Shown here: positions 42,278 to 50,971 of the stretch, piece by piece | Position numbering within the stretch: position 1 is the first letter of the stretch | How the letters are laid out: every line of letters starts with the position of its first letter | DNA from: Halodurantibacterium daqingensis | GTDB lineage: Bacteria > Pseudomonadota > Alphaproteobacteria > Rhodobacterales > Rhodobacteraceae | Length of the DNA stretch: 64,000 nt | NCBI RefSeq assembly: GCF_042666235.1 | Contig: NZ_JBHTFQ010000004.1 | Coordinates: 310,001-374,000, forward strand | Reading direction: 5' to 3' | The notes under the pieces: model-generated | Told to the model about the DNA's origin: nothing | Seen by the model: the letters and a program-made list of their open reading frames with translations, nothing else | The model's database searches: none | Made by a program: the position numbers and the translations under genes

Positions 42278-43528
42278 TTACCGGGCGCGGTCCAGCATGG
42301 CCTGTTCGGCCTGTGCGGCGGCGGCGATCGAATCCGCCGGCGACTGGCCCTGCATCAGGATCCGATTCGCCATGTCGATCGTGTTCTGCCGCTGGGCCGC
42401 CTCGTCCACGAAGATCGTGGTATGGGCATATTCAAGCCCACGCAGGAAGGGGCCAAAGACCGGGTCCTGCAGGTTTTCCTCGGTCAGGGCTGCGCTGCGC
42501 CGGGCCGGAAGCTCGCCCACCACGTCAAGCCAGATGGCCATCGCCTCTTCCGACGAGATGAACTGCAGGAACTTCTGCGCCGCCTCGAGCTTCTCGCCGC
42601 TGGCGCCCGAACCGATGCCATTGGCAAAATAGCTGGCATAGTTCGACCGCATGCCCTCGGCATTGGCCGGAAGCTCGGTCACGCCCCATTCGAAATCCTC
42701 GATCGTGCGGAACGAGCCAAGGCGGAAGGTGCCGTCGATCGTCATCCCGGCGCGCCCGGCCCGGAACGCCGCCTGCCCTTCGTCCATGAAGCCGCGCACG
42801 CCGACTTTCTCGACCAGTTGCAGGTCGGTATAGAACTTCAGCGCCTCGATCCCGGCGTCGGAAGTATAGGTGACCTGGCTGTAATCCTCGGTATAGGGCT
42901 CGCCGCCGAACTGGCGCACCAGGACCTCGCGCCACCAATGGTGATCCTGCCCGCCCATGTCCAGCGTCATGCCGACCGTGGTCAGGTTGCCGCCCGCATC
43001 CGTCTGGGCAATGGCCTTGGCCGCGGTGACCATTTCCTCCAGCGTCGTGGGCGGGGCTTCGGGATCAAGGCCGGCCTGTTCGAACAGGTTCTTGTTGTAG
43101 AACAGCGCAAGCGACCGCACCGCGGTGGGAAGGCCATAGTAATCGCCATTGCGTTTCATCGCGGTGACGATCGGGAAGAACTCGGCCTCGATCTCGTCAT
43201 GGGGGAAGGCATCGGCCGAAAGCGGCTGCAGCACGCGGCCATTCACGAACTGGTCGGTCCAGCCATAGAACAGCTGCAGCACATCCGGCCCCCGCCGCGC
43301 CATGGTCGCGGCAACCACCCGCGTCTGGTAATCGGCATAGGGGAAGGTCACCTGCTTGACGGTGATGTCCGGGTTCTGATCCTGGAACGCGGCGATCAGC
43401 TGGTCCATCGCGGCGACGCGGGTGTCGAAGACATATTGCCAGTATTCGATCTCGACCGCGCTGGCCGCTGTCACCGAAAACGAGCTGACGCCGGCCATGA
43501 GTCCGGCCACAAGCATTGCTTTACGCAT
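42278..43528 (-). CDS. sugar ABC transporter substrate-binding protein
   Basis: A 416-residue CUT1 binding protein. A Sec signal peptide is seen (MRKAMLVAGLMAGVSSFSVT, cleavage likely near ASA-VEIEYW). FQDQNPDITVKQVTFPYADY and DVLQLFYGWTDQFVNGRVL are family segments, and GDYYGLPTAVRSLALFYNKN is the conserved sugar-binding region. I chose ATG 43528 with GGAGGTAAAT before it; the open frame extends further upstream without a signal peptide. It is the first gene of the operon, divergent from a ROK repressor. Confidence 0.93.
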   Translation of the reverse strand: MRKAMLVAGLMAGVSSFSVTAASAVEIEYWQYVFDTRVAAMDQLIAAFQDQNPDITVKQVTFPYADYQTRVVAATMARRGPDVLQLFYGWTDQFVNGRVLQPLSADAFPHDEIEAEFFPIVTAMKRNGDYYGLPTAVRSLALFYNKNLFEQAGLDPEAPPTTLEEMVTAAKAIAQTDAGGNLTTVGMTLDMGGQDHHWWREVLVRQFGGEPYTEDYSQVTYTSDAGIEALKFYTDLQLVEKVGVRGFMDEGQAAFRAGRAGMTIDGTFRLGSFRTIEDFEWGVTELPANAEGMRSNYASYFANGIGSGASGEKLEAAQKFLQFISSEEAMAIWLDVVGELPARRSAALTEENLQDPVFGPFLRGLEYAHTTIFVDEAAQRQNTIDMANRILMQGQSPADSIAAAAQAEQAMLDRAR

Positions 43529-43664
43529 ATTTACCTCCGTTGACCTGACCTTTGCCGGCCAGCTTGTTTCTGCCACGCTCCCGTCACCCTCCACGCAGGG
43601 GCGCGGCGGCCGCGCCTGACGCAACCACAGCAAGATTTCCCGCGAATTCGGCATGAGTCAATAA

Positions 43665-43684
43665 AATAATTCACTTGAGTTATT
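43665..43684. promoter_or_regulatory. palindromic operator between the sugar operon and the ROK repressor
   Basis: AATAATTCA-CT-TGAGTTATT, a 20-base dyad with one mismatch, in an AT-rich island of the 207-base divergent gap. TTGACT on the minus strand (43661-43656) could be a -35 for the sugar operon. ROK repressors such as NagC bind dyads of this kind. Confidence 0.6.
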
Positions 43685-43735
43685 CTAGGCAGGCAGCCAC
43701 ACTGATCGCCGGCGAAACCGGGGACAGGACGCGGA

Positions 43736-44953
43736 ATGGCAGGGGCACTGCAGGACGGACGTTTGATCGCGCTTGGCAAGAACCCCGGGCGCAGCCGGTC
43801 CCATAACCGCCGGGTGATTCTGGATCTGGTGCGCAGCCGGGGGCAGTTGGGGCGCAAGGAGCTGGCCGATCTGACCCAGCTGACCACGCAGGCCGTTGCG
43901 AACATCATCGAGGAACTGCTGTCGGAAAACCTTCTGGTCGATCTGGGCCGCCGCCGTTCAGGCCGAGGCCAGCCGCCGATCCAGTTCGCGATAAACCCGG
44001 ATGGCGCGATCACCATCGGCTTCGAGGTGGCCGTGTCACGGCTGGTGACCACCGTGCTCGACCTTGGCGGCAACATCCGTGAGGCGCGTTCGGTCGAGGT
44101 GAGTGACCCCTCGCCCCAGGTGCTGATCCCGCGCCTGGCCCGGGAGGTCGCGGCGATCCGCGACCGCTTCCGCACCACCCTGACCGGTGTCGGTGTGGTG
44201 ATGCCCGGCCCGTTCGAAATCGAGGGCCTTTCGGGTGTCGGCCCCACCACCCTGCCCGGCTGGGCCGGAGTTGACGTGGCGGCGCAGCTGGGGGCGCTGA
44301 TCAACGTCCCGGTCGTGATCGAAAACGATGCCAATGCCGCAGCCGTCGGGGAAACGCTGTTTGGCGCCGGTCAGCAACTCTCCAGTTTCTGCGTGATCTA
44401 TTTCGGCGCGGGCCTTGGCCTTGGGATCATCCAGGAAAACCTGCCGCTGCGCGGCGCCTTTGGCAATGCCGGCGAAATCGGCCACGTGGTGGTGGTGCCC
44501 GGCGGGCGGGCCTGCGCCTGCGGGCAGGCGGGCTGTCTTGAACGCTATGCCTCGCTGCATGCGCTGCACGAACGACTGGGCCGCATCACCGATTTCGACG
44601 ATCTGGACCGGATGCAGGCCAGCGACGACCCTGATCTTGCCGCCTGGCTGGACGAGGCCGCGGTGCATCTGTCGCCGATGATCGTGATGCTGGAGAACAT
44701 CCTCGATCCGGAAACCGTCATTCTGGACGGCGCGCTTCCCGACGCGATCATCGATGCACTGATCGAGCGGCTGTCGCTCGGCACCTCGGTCGCGAACCGC
44801 CGCAACCGCGCCACACCGCGGGTGATCCGCGGGCGCACCGGCCAGATGACAGCGGCCCTTGGCGCCGCCGCCCTGCCGTTTTCCGACGCGCTGACGCCGC
44901 GGCTTGATACCAGCCGTGGCCCCACCGCCGAGCCCACCCCGGAACCCGCATAG
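43736..44953 (+). CDS. ROK-family transcriptional repressor (NagC/XylR-like)
   Basis: A 405-residue regulator. The N-terminal winged helix spans residues 20-80 (SHNRRVILDLVRSRGQLGRK, then LTQLTTQAVANIIEELL). The ROK sugar domain follows, with IENDANAAAVGETLFGAG and the zinc motif CACGQAGCLE (Cys260, 262, 267). The ATP site is weak, as usual for repressors. It is divergent from the sugar ABC operon and shares with it the palindrome at 43665. It probably senses the imported amino sugar or its phosphate. PIG-L deacetylase follows after 34 bases. Confidence 0.9.
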   Translation: MAGALQDGRLIALGKNPGRSRSHNRRVILDLVRSRGQLGRKELADLTQLTTQAVANIIEELLSENLLVDLGRRRSGRGQPPIQFAINPDGAITIGFEVAVSRLVTTVLDLGGNIREARSVEVSDPSPQVLIPRLAREVAAIRDRFRTTLTGVGVVMPGPFEIEGLSGVGPTTLPGWAGVDVAAQLGALINVPVVIENDANAAAVGETLFGAGQQLSSFCVIYFGAGLGLGIIQENLPLRGAFGNAGEIGHVVVVPGGRACACGQAGCLERYASLHALHERLGRITDFDDLDRMQASDDPDLAAWLDEAAVHLSPMIVMLENILDPETVILDGALPDAIIDALIERLSLGTSVANRRNRATPRVIRGRTGQMTAALGAAALPFSDALTPRLDTSRGPTAEPTPEPA

Positions 44954-44987
44954 ACAGTCGAACCGAGCCGACGCCCAGGAGGATCCC

Positions 44988-47306
44988 ATGACCGATCGTG
45001 ACCGCATCGCCCGCCAGATGGAGGACCCGGCCCTGCTGCGCCTGCACCGGGCGCTGTCGCGTCTGGAATCGGTCGTGACGGTGATGAATACCGGCGCCCA
45101 CCCCGATGATGAACAGAACGGGCTTCTGGCTTTCCTGCGGCTTGGGCTGGGGATGCGGGTGGTCGTCGCCTGCTCGACCCGGGGCGAGGGCGGGCAGAAC
45201 ATCCTTGGCCCCGAACGCGGCGCGGCGCTCGGCGTCCTGCGCACCCGAGAGATGGAGGCCGCCGCCGCCCGGATCGACGCGGATGTGGTCTGGCTGGGCT
45301 TTGGCCCCGGCGATCCGGTGCATGACTTCGGCTTTTCCAAGACGGGTGAAGGCACGCTTGCCCGCTGGGGCGAGGAGCGGCTGCTGGAACGCCTTGTGCG
45401 CGCCTATCGCAGCGAATGCCCCGATATCGTGATCCCGACCTTTCTGGACGTGCCGGGCCAGCACGGCCATCACCGCGCCATGACCCGCGCGGCGCGGCAG
45501 GCGATTGCGCTGGCGGCCGATCCTGCGGCCTTTCCCGATCATCTGGCCGAAGGCCTGCAGCCCTGGCAGGTGGCCAAGTTCTACCTGCCCGCATGGTCGG
45601 GGGGCGGGGCGACCTATGATGATGAGCTGCCCCCGCCAAAGGCGACGCTGCGGGTTCAGGCCGCCGGGCGCGACCCGGCGACCGGGGCGGCCTGGGATCA
45701 CATCGGGGAATGGTCGCGCTATTACCACGCCTCGCAGGCGATGGGGCAGTGGCGCGATGTGCCGCGCGACGGCTGGGACCTGCATCTGGAGGGCGGCGCG
45801 CCGGAAGCCGCGATCACCGAAGACCTGCCCGCGAGCCTTGGCGATCTAGCGGCACTGCCGGGCGCGCCGCCCGCGCTTTCGGTGGCGGCGGATGCGATCG
45901 GGGCGGCCATCGCGGCCTTTCCGGCAGCCGACCGCATCCTGCCCGCCCTGCTGCAGGCCGACCGCGCCCTGCAAGAAGCCGAAGCCGACAGCGCATATCC
46001 CCATCGCCACCGCGTGACCCGCAAACGCATCGAGGTTCAGGCGGCGCTGTTCGAGGCGGCGGGCGTCACGATCCGCGCCTGGCCCGAACCTGCGCTGCTG
46101 CCCGCGGGCGGGCAGGGGCGGATCGGATGGCATGTCGCGGGCGACCGGCCCGTGACGCTGCGCGCCGTCCTGCCGGATGGCGTCACCGGCGGCGAGGCAG
46201 GCCCCACCGGCCTGACCGTCACGGCCGCACCCGATGCGCCCTTTTCGCAACCCTTCAGGCCCGGATGGGAGGCGAGGGGCGGCAATCACGGCACCTTCCT
46301 TTCGGCCGAGATGGTGCTGGAGGACCGGACGATCCGCCGCCGCGTCGATCTGGATGAGCCGTTGCAGATCGTCCCCGCCCGGACGCTGCAGGTCGAGCCC
46401 GACGCCTTTGTCCTGCGCCTGGCCGACCCGCCGGCGGCGCTCGATCTCCGGTTCCGGGGGCCGGTGCCGGACCTGAGCCTGCCGCCGGGCGTGACGCTCG
46501 ATGGCACACGCCTGCATCTGACGGGGCCGATTGCGCCCGGGCTGCACGATCTTGCGCCCCGGCTGGACGGGCGGCCCGCGATGCGGATGACGACCGCCGC
46601 CTATCCGCATGTCGGGCGGCTCGCCTATCTGGAACCGGCGGCGTTGCGCCTGCTGGCGCTGGATCTTGCGCTGCCCGATGCGCGGATCGGCTATGTCGGC
46701 GGCGGGGGTGATCGCGTGGGGCTGTGGCTGGGGCGGATGGGGCTGGATGTCACGGTGCTGGACGATCTGGCGGCGGATGCGGATCTGTCGCGGTTCGACA
46801 CCATCGTCATCGGCATCGTGGCCTTCGGCACCCGGCCCGACCTGGCTGCGGCGGTTCCGGCCCTGCATCGCTTCGTGCAGGACGGGGGCCATCTGGTCAC
46901 GCTTTACCAGCGCCCCGATCAGGGCTGGACCGAAGGCGTCCCGCCCCGGCCGCTGACCATCGGCACCCCCTCGCTGCGCTGGCGCGTGACCGACCCCGCC
47001 GCACCCGTCACGGTGCTTGCGCCGGACCATCCGCTGCTGTCCGGCCCCAACCGCATCGGCCCCGAGGACTGGGCCGGCTGGGACAAGGAACGCGGCATCT
47101 ACTTTGCCGCCCGCTGGGATGCGGCCTATCAGCCACTTCTTGCCATGAGCGATGCAGGCGAAGCCCCGTTGCAGGGGGCGCTGGTATCGGGGGCCATCGG
47201 CGCGGGGCGCCATACCCATACCAGCCTTGTGCTGCATCATCAGCTTGACCGGTTGGTGCCCGGCGCCTTCCGCCTTCTGGCGAACCTCGTGCAGCCGGCA
47301 TGGTAG
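44988..47306 (+). CDS. large PIG-L-family deacetylase
   Basis: A 772-residue protein. The N-terminal third is a PIG-L (LmbE) zinc deacetylase: AHPDDE at residues 37-42 (zinc His, Asp) and QHGHH at 158-162 (third zinc ligand). The family removes N-acetyl from GlcNAc-type sugars, as in GPI, mycothiol and bacillithiol synthesis. The middle (about 310-560) is beta-rich, and the last 200 residues (RLGYVGGGGD-like, then FDTIVIGIVAFGTRPDLAAA) resemble a class I glutamine-amidotransferase-like fold. No signal peptide is seen. AGGAGGA precedes ATG 44988. Longer than simple PIG-L enzymes (about 230-290). In context it would free glucosamine for kinase and NagB. Confidence 0.88.
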   Translation: MTDRDRIARQMEDPALLRLHRALSRLESVVTVMNTGAHPDDEQNGLLAFLRLGLGMRVVVACSTRGEGGQNILGPERGAALGVLRTREMEAAAARIDADVVWLGFGPGDPVHDFGFSKTGEGTLARWGEERLLERLVRAYRSECPDIVIPTFLDVPGQHGHHRAMTRAARQAIALAADPAAFPDHLAEGLQPWQVAKFYLPAWSGGGATYDDELPPPKATLRVQAAGRDPATGAAWDHIGEWSRYYHASQAMGQWRDVPRDGWDLHLEGGAPEAAITEDLPASLGDLAALPGAPPALSVAADAIGAAIAAFPAADRILPALLQADRALQEAEADSAYPHRHRVTRKRIEVQAALFEAAGVTIRAWPEPALLPAGGQGRIGWHVAGDRPVTLRAVLPDGVTGGEAGPTGLTVTAAPDAPFSQPFRPGWEARGGNHGTFLSAEMVLEDRTIRRRVDLDEPLQIVPARTLQVEPDAFVLRLADPPAALDLRFRGPVPDLSLPPGVTLDGTRLHLTGPIAPGLHDLAPRLDGRPAMRMTTAAYPHVGRLAYLEPAALRLLALDLALPDARIGYVGGGGDRVGLWLGRMGLDVTVLDDLAADADLSRFDTIVIGIVAFGTRPDLAAAVPALHRFVQDGGHLVTLYQRPDQGWTEGVPPRPLTIGTPSLRWRVTDPAAPVTVLAPDHPLLSGPNRIGPEDWAGWDKERGIYFAARWDAAYQPLLAMSDAGEAPLQGALVSGAIGAGRHTHTSLVLHHQLDRLVPGAFRLLANLVQPAW

Positions 47307-47312
47307 GCGGTG

Positions 47313-48203
47313 ATGGCAGACAGCCAGGCCGGTCCTGAGGAGACGCCCTCGCTCGCGGGGGTGCCCTGGCTTCTGGCCGACATGCTGCTGGTCACGGGCA
47401 TGACCGTTCTGGTCAAGATCCAGGGGGCCAGCTATCCGGCCGTGCAGATGGTCTTCATCCGCGCGCTGATCGGGCTTGTGGCGATCCTGCCGCTGATCTG
47501 GCAGCGCCGGCGCGATTTCCTTGGCATGCGCCAGCCCTTGCGCAATGCCGGCCGTGTGTGCTGCAACGCGGTCGCGCTCACGATGAACTTTGTCGCGGTT
47601 GCCGCGCTGCCGCTGGCGCTGGTGAATGCGATCGGCTTTACCCGGCCGCTGGTCTCGATGGGGCTTGCCGCGCTGCTGCTGAGCGAACGGATCAGCCGAA
47701 CGCGCTGGCTGGGCGGGGTGATCGCCTTCTTCGGCGTGCTTGTCCTGATCTCGCCGGGCGATCTGGTGCTGAACGCGGGACTTTTCGCGGCCTTTGCCTC
47801 GGTCTTCTTCGGCTCGATGGCGGCGGTCCAGACCCGGGCCTTGCGCGGCGAAAGCACGACGGTGATGATGGTCTTCTATACCGTGGGCCTTGTGGTGCTG
47901 ACGCTTGGCCCCGCGCTCTGGCTCTGGCAGCCGGTGCGCCCGGCCGACTGGGTGCCGCTGCTGGCCATCGGGATCCTGGCGCAGATCGCGCAATACTGTT
48001 TCCTGAGCGCCTATCGCCGAACCGAGGCCAGCCGTCTTGCGCCCTTCTCCTACCTGTCGATCCTGCTGGCGCTGGGGGCGGGCTGGGCCTTTTTCGGCGA
48101 ACGCCCGCATGCCGGCATGCTGATCGGCGGCGCGATCATCATTGGCGCGCTGCACATGATCTGGCGCAGCGAACGCCGCCGACCGGGACGAGGCCGCCCC
48201 TAG
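47313..48203 (+). CDS. EamA/DMT-superfamily transporter
   Basis: A 296-residue membrane protein with ten predicted helices in two EamA repeats (first near 20-145, second near 160-290). Segments such as LALVNAIGFTRPLVSMGLAA and AALLLSERISRTRWLGGVIA are typical of the family, which exports amino acids or metabolites. An adjacent GTG at 47310 is an alternative start. It follows the PIG-L gene by 6 bases. Cargo unknown. Confidence 0.88.
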   Translation: MADSQAGPEETPSLAGVPWLLADMLLVTGMTVLVKIQGASYPAVQMVFIRALIGLVAILPLIWQRRRDFLGMRQPLRNAGRVCCNAVALTMNFVAVAALPLALVNAIGFTRPLVSMGLAALLLSERISRTRWLGGVIAFFGVLVLISPGDLVLNAGLFAAFASVFFGSMAAVQTRALRGESTTVMMVFYTVGLVVLTLGPALWLWQPVRPADWVPLLAIGILAQIAQYCFLSAYRRTEASRLAPFSYLSILLALGAGWAFFGERPHAGMLIGGAIIIGALHMIWRSERRRPGRGRP

Positions 48204-48349
48204 CGCACCGGCCGCGGCAGCCCGAGCGCGAGAGCCGGAAGCGCAATGATCCGCCGCAGCCGCGGATGATCCGTCACGCCGAAAGACAGCACGCCGCGAC
48301 AGATCTTCGGCAGGGATCTGTCCGCGCAATCGTCTTGATGACAAGGACA

Positions 48350-48540
48350 TTCCTGCCGATGAGCGGAGATCATCCCCGAGTGCACCACAGCTCCGGACCG
48401 GGCCGGATCGACCAGCCCGATCACCGCCGGAAAGACGATCGGCACCGAAAGGATGACGAGCGCCGTTGCATGAAGAACAGGGGCCGGCATCAGGAACAAC
48501 CCGAGGATCTGAGGCACGCCGGACAGGGCCGCAGCCCCAG
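48350..48540 (-). pseudogene. possible remnant of a TRAP large permease (DctM) C terminus
   Basis: Minus-strand translation gives SGVPQILGLFLMPAPVLHAT and then ATALVILSVPIVFPAVIGL, followed by DP and SGAVV. This resembles the late part of DctM proteins, where a dimer-like helix is followed by TVPIF-P-v-ALGFDPIWFG. Frame breaks are needed on both sides, and the flanks do not translate. It is a weak call; no second TRAP gene lies near it. Confidence 0.3.
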
Positions 48541-48927
48541 CCCACCACGAAAAGCCAGGACCTCAGCGGCGCCTGCATGATCGCCGGGAAAGACCGACAC
48601 CCCTGCCCCGATCAGGATCCTCTCGTTCGCGACGCTCTTGCGCCGCGCCTCGGCCAGACGGTCGTGCTCCAGGCCTGCGACCCGCGGAGCAACGCGGCCA
48701 GGCAGGTGCCGGCAGCGGCCGCCCCGGACGCGCGCACCCACCGGACGCGCCTCGGCCGATGACGTCGATGAACAGAAACGGTGACCACCGCAACCAGATC
48801 GGGCACCACCCGGCGTGATCACGCAGCCCCGGCTGCGCTGCGGCATTCTGATGCAACCGTGCCGCGACTCAGGGTCCGGGCCATCCTTCACAGGACTTCC
48901 TGCCGGAAGGGCATGGAAAAACCCCAC

Positions 48928-48948
48928 CATCCCGCTAGAACAGGGATG
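48928..48948. promoter_or_regulatory. inverted repeat upstream of fni
   Basis: CATCCC-N9-GGGATG, a perfect 6-base dyad about 65 bases before the fni start. A TAGAAC hexamer in its centre could be a -10. It may be an operator for the carotenoid operon, or chance. Confidence 0.3.
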
Positions 48949-49013
48949 TGCCACAGGACGGGCCCTTGCAAGCCCGCCCGAACCGGACAATCCGGGGCAG
49001 AACGGGGGACGGC

Positions 49014-50045
49014 ATGGGCGACATCGGCAAGCGCAAATCCGAACATCTCGCAATCGTGGCCGAGGGACGCGGCGCGCAGGGGCGGATAGCCACCGGCTTT
49101 GACGGGGTGCGCTTCCTGCACAACGCCCTGCCCGAACTGGACCATGACGCGATCGACATGCGCAGCCACTTCTGCGGGCGGACGCTTGCGGCACCGATCC
49201 TCGTCTCGGCGATGACCGGCGGCCCGGCCGAGGCCGAGGCGATCAACACCCGCATCGCCCGGGCCTGTCAGGCGCTTGGCCTGGCGCTTTCGGTCGGTTC
49301 GCAGCGCATCGCGCTGCAGGCGGGGGGCAATGGCGGGCTGGGGCGTGGCCTGCGCGCGCTTGCGCCGGACGTGCCGATCCTGGGCAATCTGGGGGCGGTG
49401 CAGCTTGCCCATGGGCTTGGCCCCGACGATGCGCTGCGCGCGGTCGAGATGATCGAGGCCGACGCGCTGATGCTGCATCTCAACCCTCTTCAGGAGGCGA
49501 TCCAGGAGGGCGGAGACCGCAATTTCTCCGGCCTTCTGGCGCGGATCGAGGCGCTGGCCCGCCGCCTGCCGGTGCCCCTCGGCGTCAAGGAGGTGGGGGC
49601 CGGGCTGTCGGCGCCGGTCGCGCGCGCGCTGATGGATGCGGGCGTGGTGATCCTTGATGTGGCGGGCGTGGGGGGCACCAGCTGGGCGCGGGTCGAGGCG
49701 GAACGCGGCACGCCCCGCACGCGCCGCATCGCCGCCCCCTTCCACGACTGGGGCATCCCCACCGCCGATTGCCTGCGCCAGATCGCACCGCATCTGCGCG
49801 AGGGCTGCAGCCTCATCGGCTCGGGCGGGGTGCGGCACGGGCTGGATGTCGCGCGCGCGATCCGGCTGGGGGCCGATCTTGCCGGGCAGGCCGCGGGCGC
49901 CCTGCCCGCCGCCCGCGACAGCACCGAGGCCCTGACCGAACATCTCTCGGACATCATGGCGCAGCTGCGCATCGCCATGTTCTGCACCGGATCACGCAAT
50001 CTTGCGGCATTGCGCGCCGCCCCGCTGCATCCTGCGGTGGACTAG
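49014..50045 (+). CDS. fni: type 2 isopentenyl-diphosphate isomerase (FMN-dependent)
   Basis: A 343-residue IDI-2. The FMN/substrate segments are visible: RKSEHLAIV near residue 8, APILVSAMTGG (57-67), GNLGAVQLAHG near 125, HLNPLQEAIQEGGDRNF near 150, and GVKEVGAGLS near 185. GIPTADCLRQ and GSGGVRHGLD close the FMN site. It interconverts IPP and DMAPP and so feeds GGPP synthesis. I chose ATG 49014 (MGDIGKRKSEH). It is the first gene of the carotenoid run; the next start is 2 bases after its stop. Confidence 0.92.
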   Translation: MGDIGKRKSEHLAIVAEGRGAQGRIATGFDGVRFLHNALPELDHDAIDMRSHFCGRTLAAPILVSAMTGGPAEAEAINTRIARACQALGLALSVGSQRIALQAGGNGGLGRGLRALAPDVPILGNLGAVQLAHGLGPDDALRAVEMIEADALMLHLNPLQEAIQEGGDRNFSGLLARIEALARRLPVPLGVKEVGAGLSAPVARALMDAGVVILDVAGVGGTSWARVEAERGTPRTRRIAAPFHDWGIPTADCLRQIAPHLREGCSLIGSGGVRHGLDVARAIRLGADLAGQAAGALPAARDSTEALTEHLSDIMAQLRIAMFCTGSRNLAALRAAPLHPAVD

Positions 50046-50047
50046 CG

Positions 50048-50971
50048 ATGGACAGCCCCCCTGCAAGACCACAGGATCAGGACAGACCCGAACCGCAACC
50101 GGCAAGGCAAGCGATGACGCGACACCATCCCACATCCGGCGTCCCCGCCCCAGCAGCAGGGACCGCGCCGCCCGGCCCCCTCGGCCACGCCGCCCGTCCG
50201 GCCCCGCCCGCCGCCGCGCAACCCGGCAAGGCCGCGCCGCGCCTGCCCGAGCGCAGCACCATCAGCCTGCTTCTGGCCGGGGCGATCGTCGCCGCCTGGC
50301 TTGCGCTGCATGTTCATGCGCTGTGGTTTCTGGACGCGCCCCGCCAGCCGCTGCTGGCCCTGGCCGAGGTCGCGGGCCTCACCTGGCTTTCGGTGGGGCT
50401 GTTCATCATCGCCCATGATGCGATGCATGGCGCGGTGGTGCGGGGATCGGCGCGCGCGAACACGGTGGTCGGTCAGTTGGCGCTGGCGCTTTACGCGGGC
50501 TTTTCCTGGCGCAAGCTGATCGTCAAGCACATGGCCCATCACCGCCACGCCGGCACCGATCACGACCCCGATTTCGCCCATGGCGGGCCGGTGCGCTGGT
50601 ATCTGGACTTCCTGCGCACCTATTTCGGCCTGCGCGAAGCGCTGGTGCTGGGGCTGGCGGTGGGCGCCTATGCGCTGGTGCTGGGGCCGCGCTGGCCCTA
50701 TGTCGCCTTCTGGGTCCTCCCCTCGATCCTCGCCTCGATCCAGCTGTTCGTCTTCGGCACCTGGCTGCCGCACCGCCCGGGCACCGCCCCCTTCCCCGAC
50801 CGGCACAATGCCCGCTCTTCCCGGATGGGGCGGGCGGTGTCGCTGCTGACCTGCTACCACTTCGGGGGCTTTCACCACGAACACCACCTTCACCCATCGG
50901 TGCCCTGGTGGCAGCTGCCGGCCACCCGCCCTGCCTCCGGCGCACCCCCAGCGCAAGGGACCGACGCATGA
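50048..50971 (+). CDS. crtW: beta-carotene 4-ketolase (CrtW)
   Basis: A membrane di-iron ketolase. The four His motifs are present: HDAMHG, HMAHHRHAGTDHDPDFAHGG, and HHEHHLHP, with FGTWLPHRPGTAPFPDRHNAR between them. It introduces keto groups at C4/C4' of beta-ionone rings, giving canthaxanthin and, with CrtZ, astaxanthin. The core from SLLLAGAIVAAWLALHVHAL is that of Paracoccus CrtW (about 242 residues). The chosen start (50048) gives 307 residues with a Pro/Ala-rich N-terminal stretch of about 65; an ATG at 50114 gives 285. Either start may be wrong. It overlaps crtZ by 4 bases. Confidence 0.92.
   Translation: MDSPPARPQDQDRPEPQPARQAMTRHHPTSGVPAPAAGTAPPGPLGHAARPAPPAAAQPGKAAPRLPERSTISLLLAGAIVAAWLALHVHALWFLDAPRQPLLALAEVAGLTWLSVGLFIIAHDAMHGAVVRGSARANTVVGQLALALYAGFSWRKLIVKHMAHHRHAGTDHDPDFAHGGPVRWYLDFLRTYFGLREALVLGLAVGAYALVLGPRWPYVAFWVLPSILASIQLFVFGTWLPHRPGTAPFPDRHNARSSRMGRAVSLLTCYHFGGFHHEHHLHPSVPWWQLPATRPASGAPPAQGTDA

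Larger units (their letters stand above)
48204..49013. other. 800-base region with a decayed gene remnant, before the carotenoid cluster
   Basis: It holds no intact gene. On the minus strand near 48330-48540 there is a stretch reminiscent of a TRAP carrier (see the pseudogene entry). Towards the fni gene lie two inverted repeats: CTTCC-TGCC-GGAAG near 48894 and CATCCC-N9-GGGATG at 48928-48948. The rest is Arg/Pro-rich noise. Confidence 0.5.

Noticed and set aside
36035..43528. Reading the operon as plain chitin or GlcNAc catabolism
   Set aside because: There is no NagA-type deacetylase or chitinase, and an ArgH-like lyase is present, so the simple pathway does not explain all genes.
45846..48578. 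A 910-codon open frame on the minus strand
   Set aside because: It is antisense to the PIG-L and DMT genes and has no motif; it arises from GC-rich codon structure.
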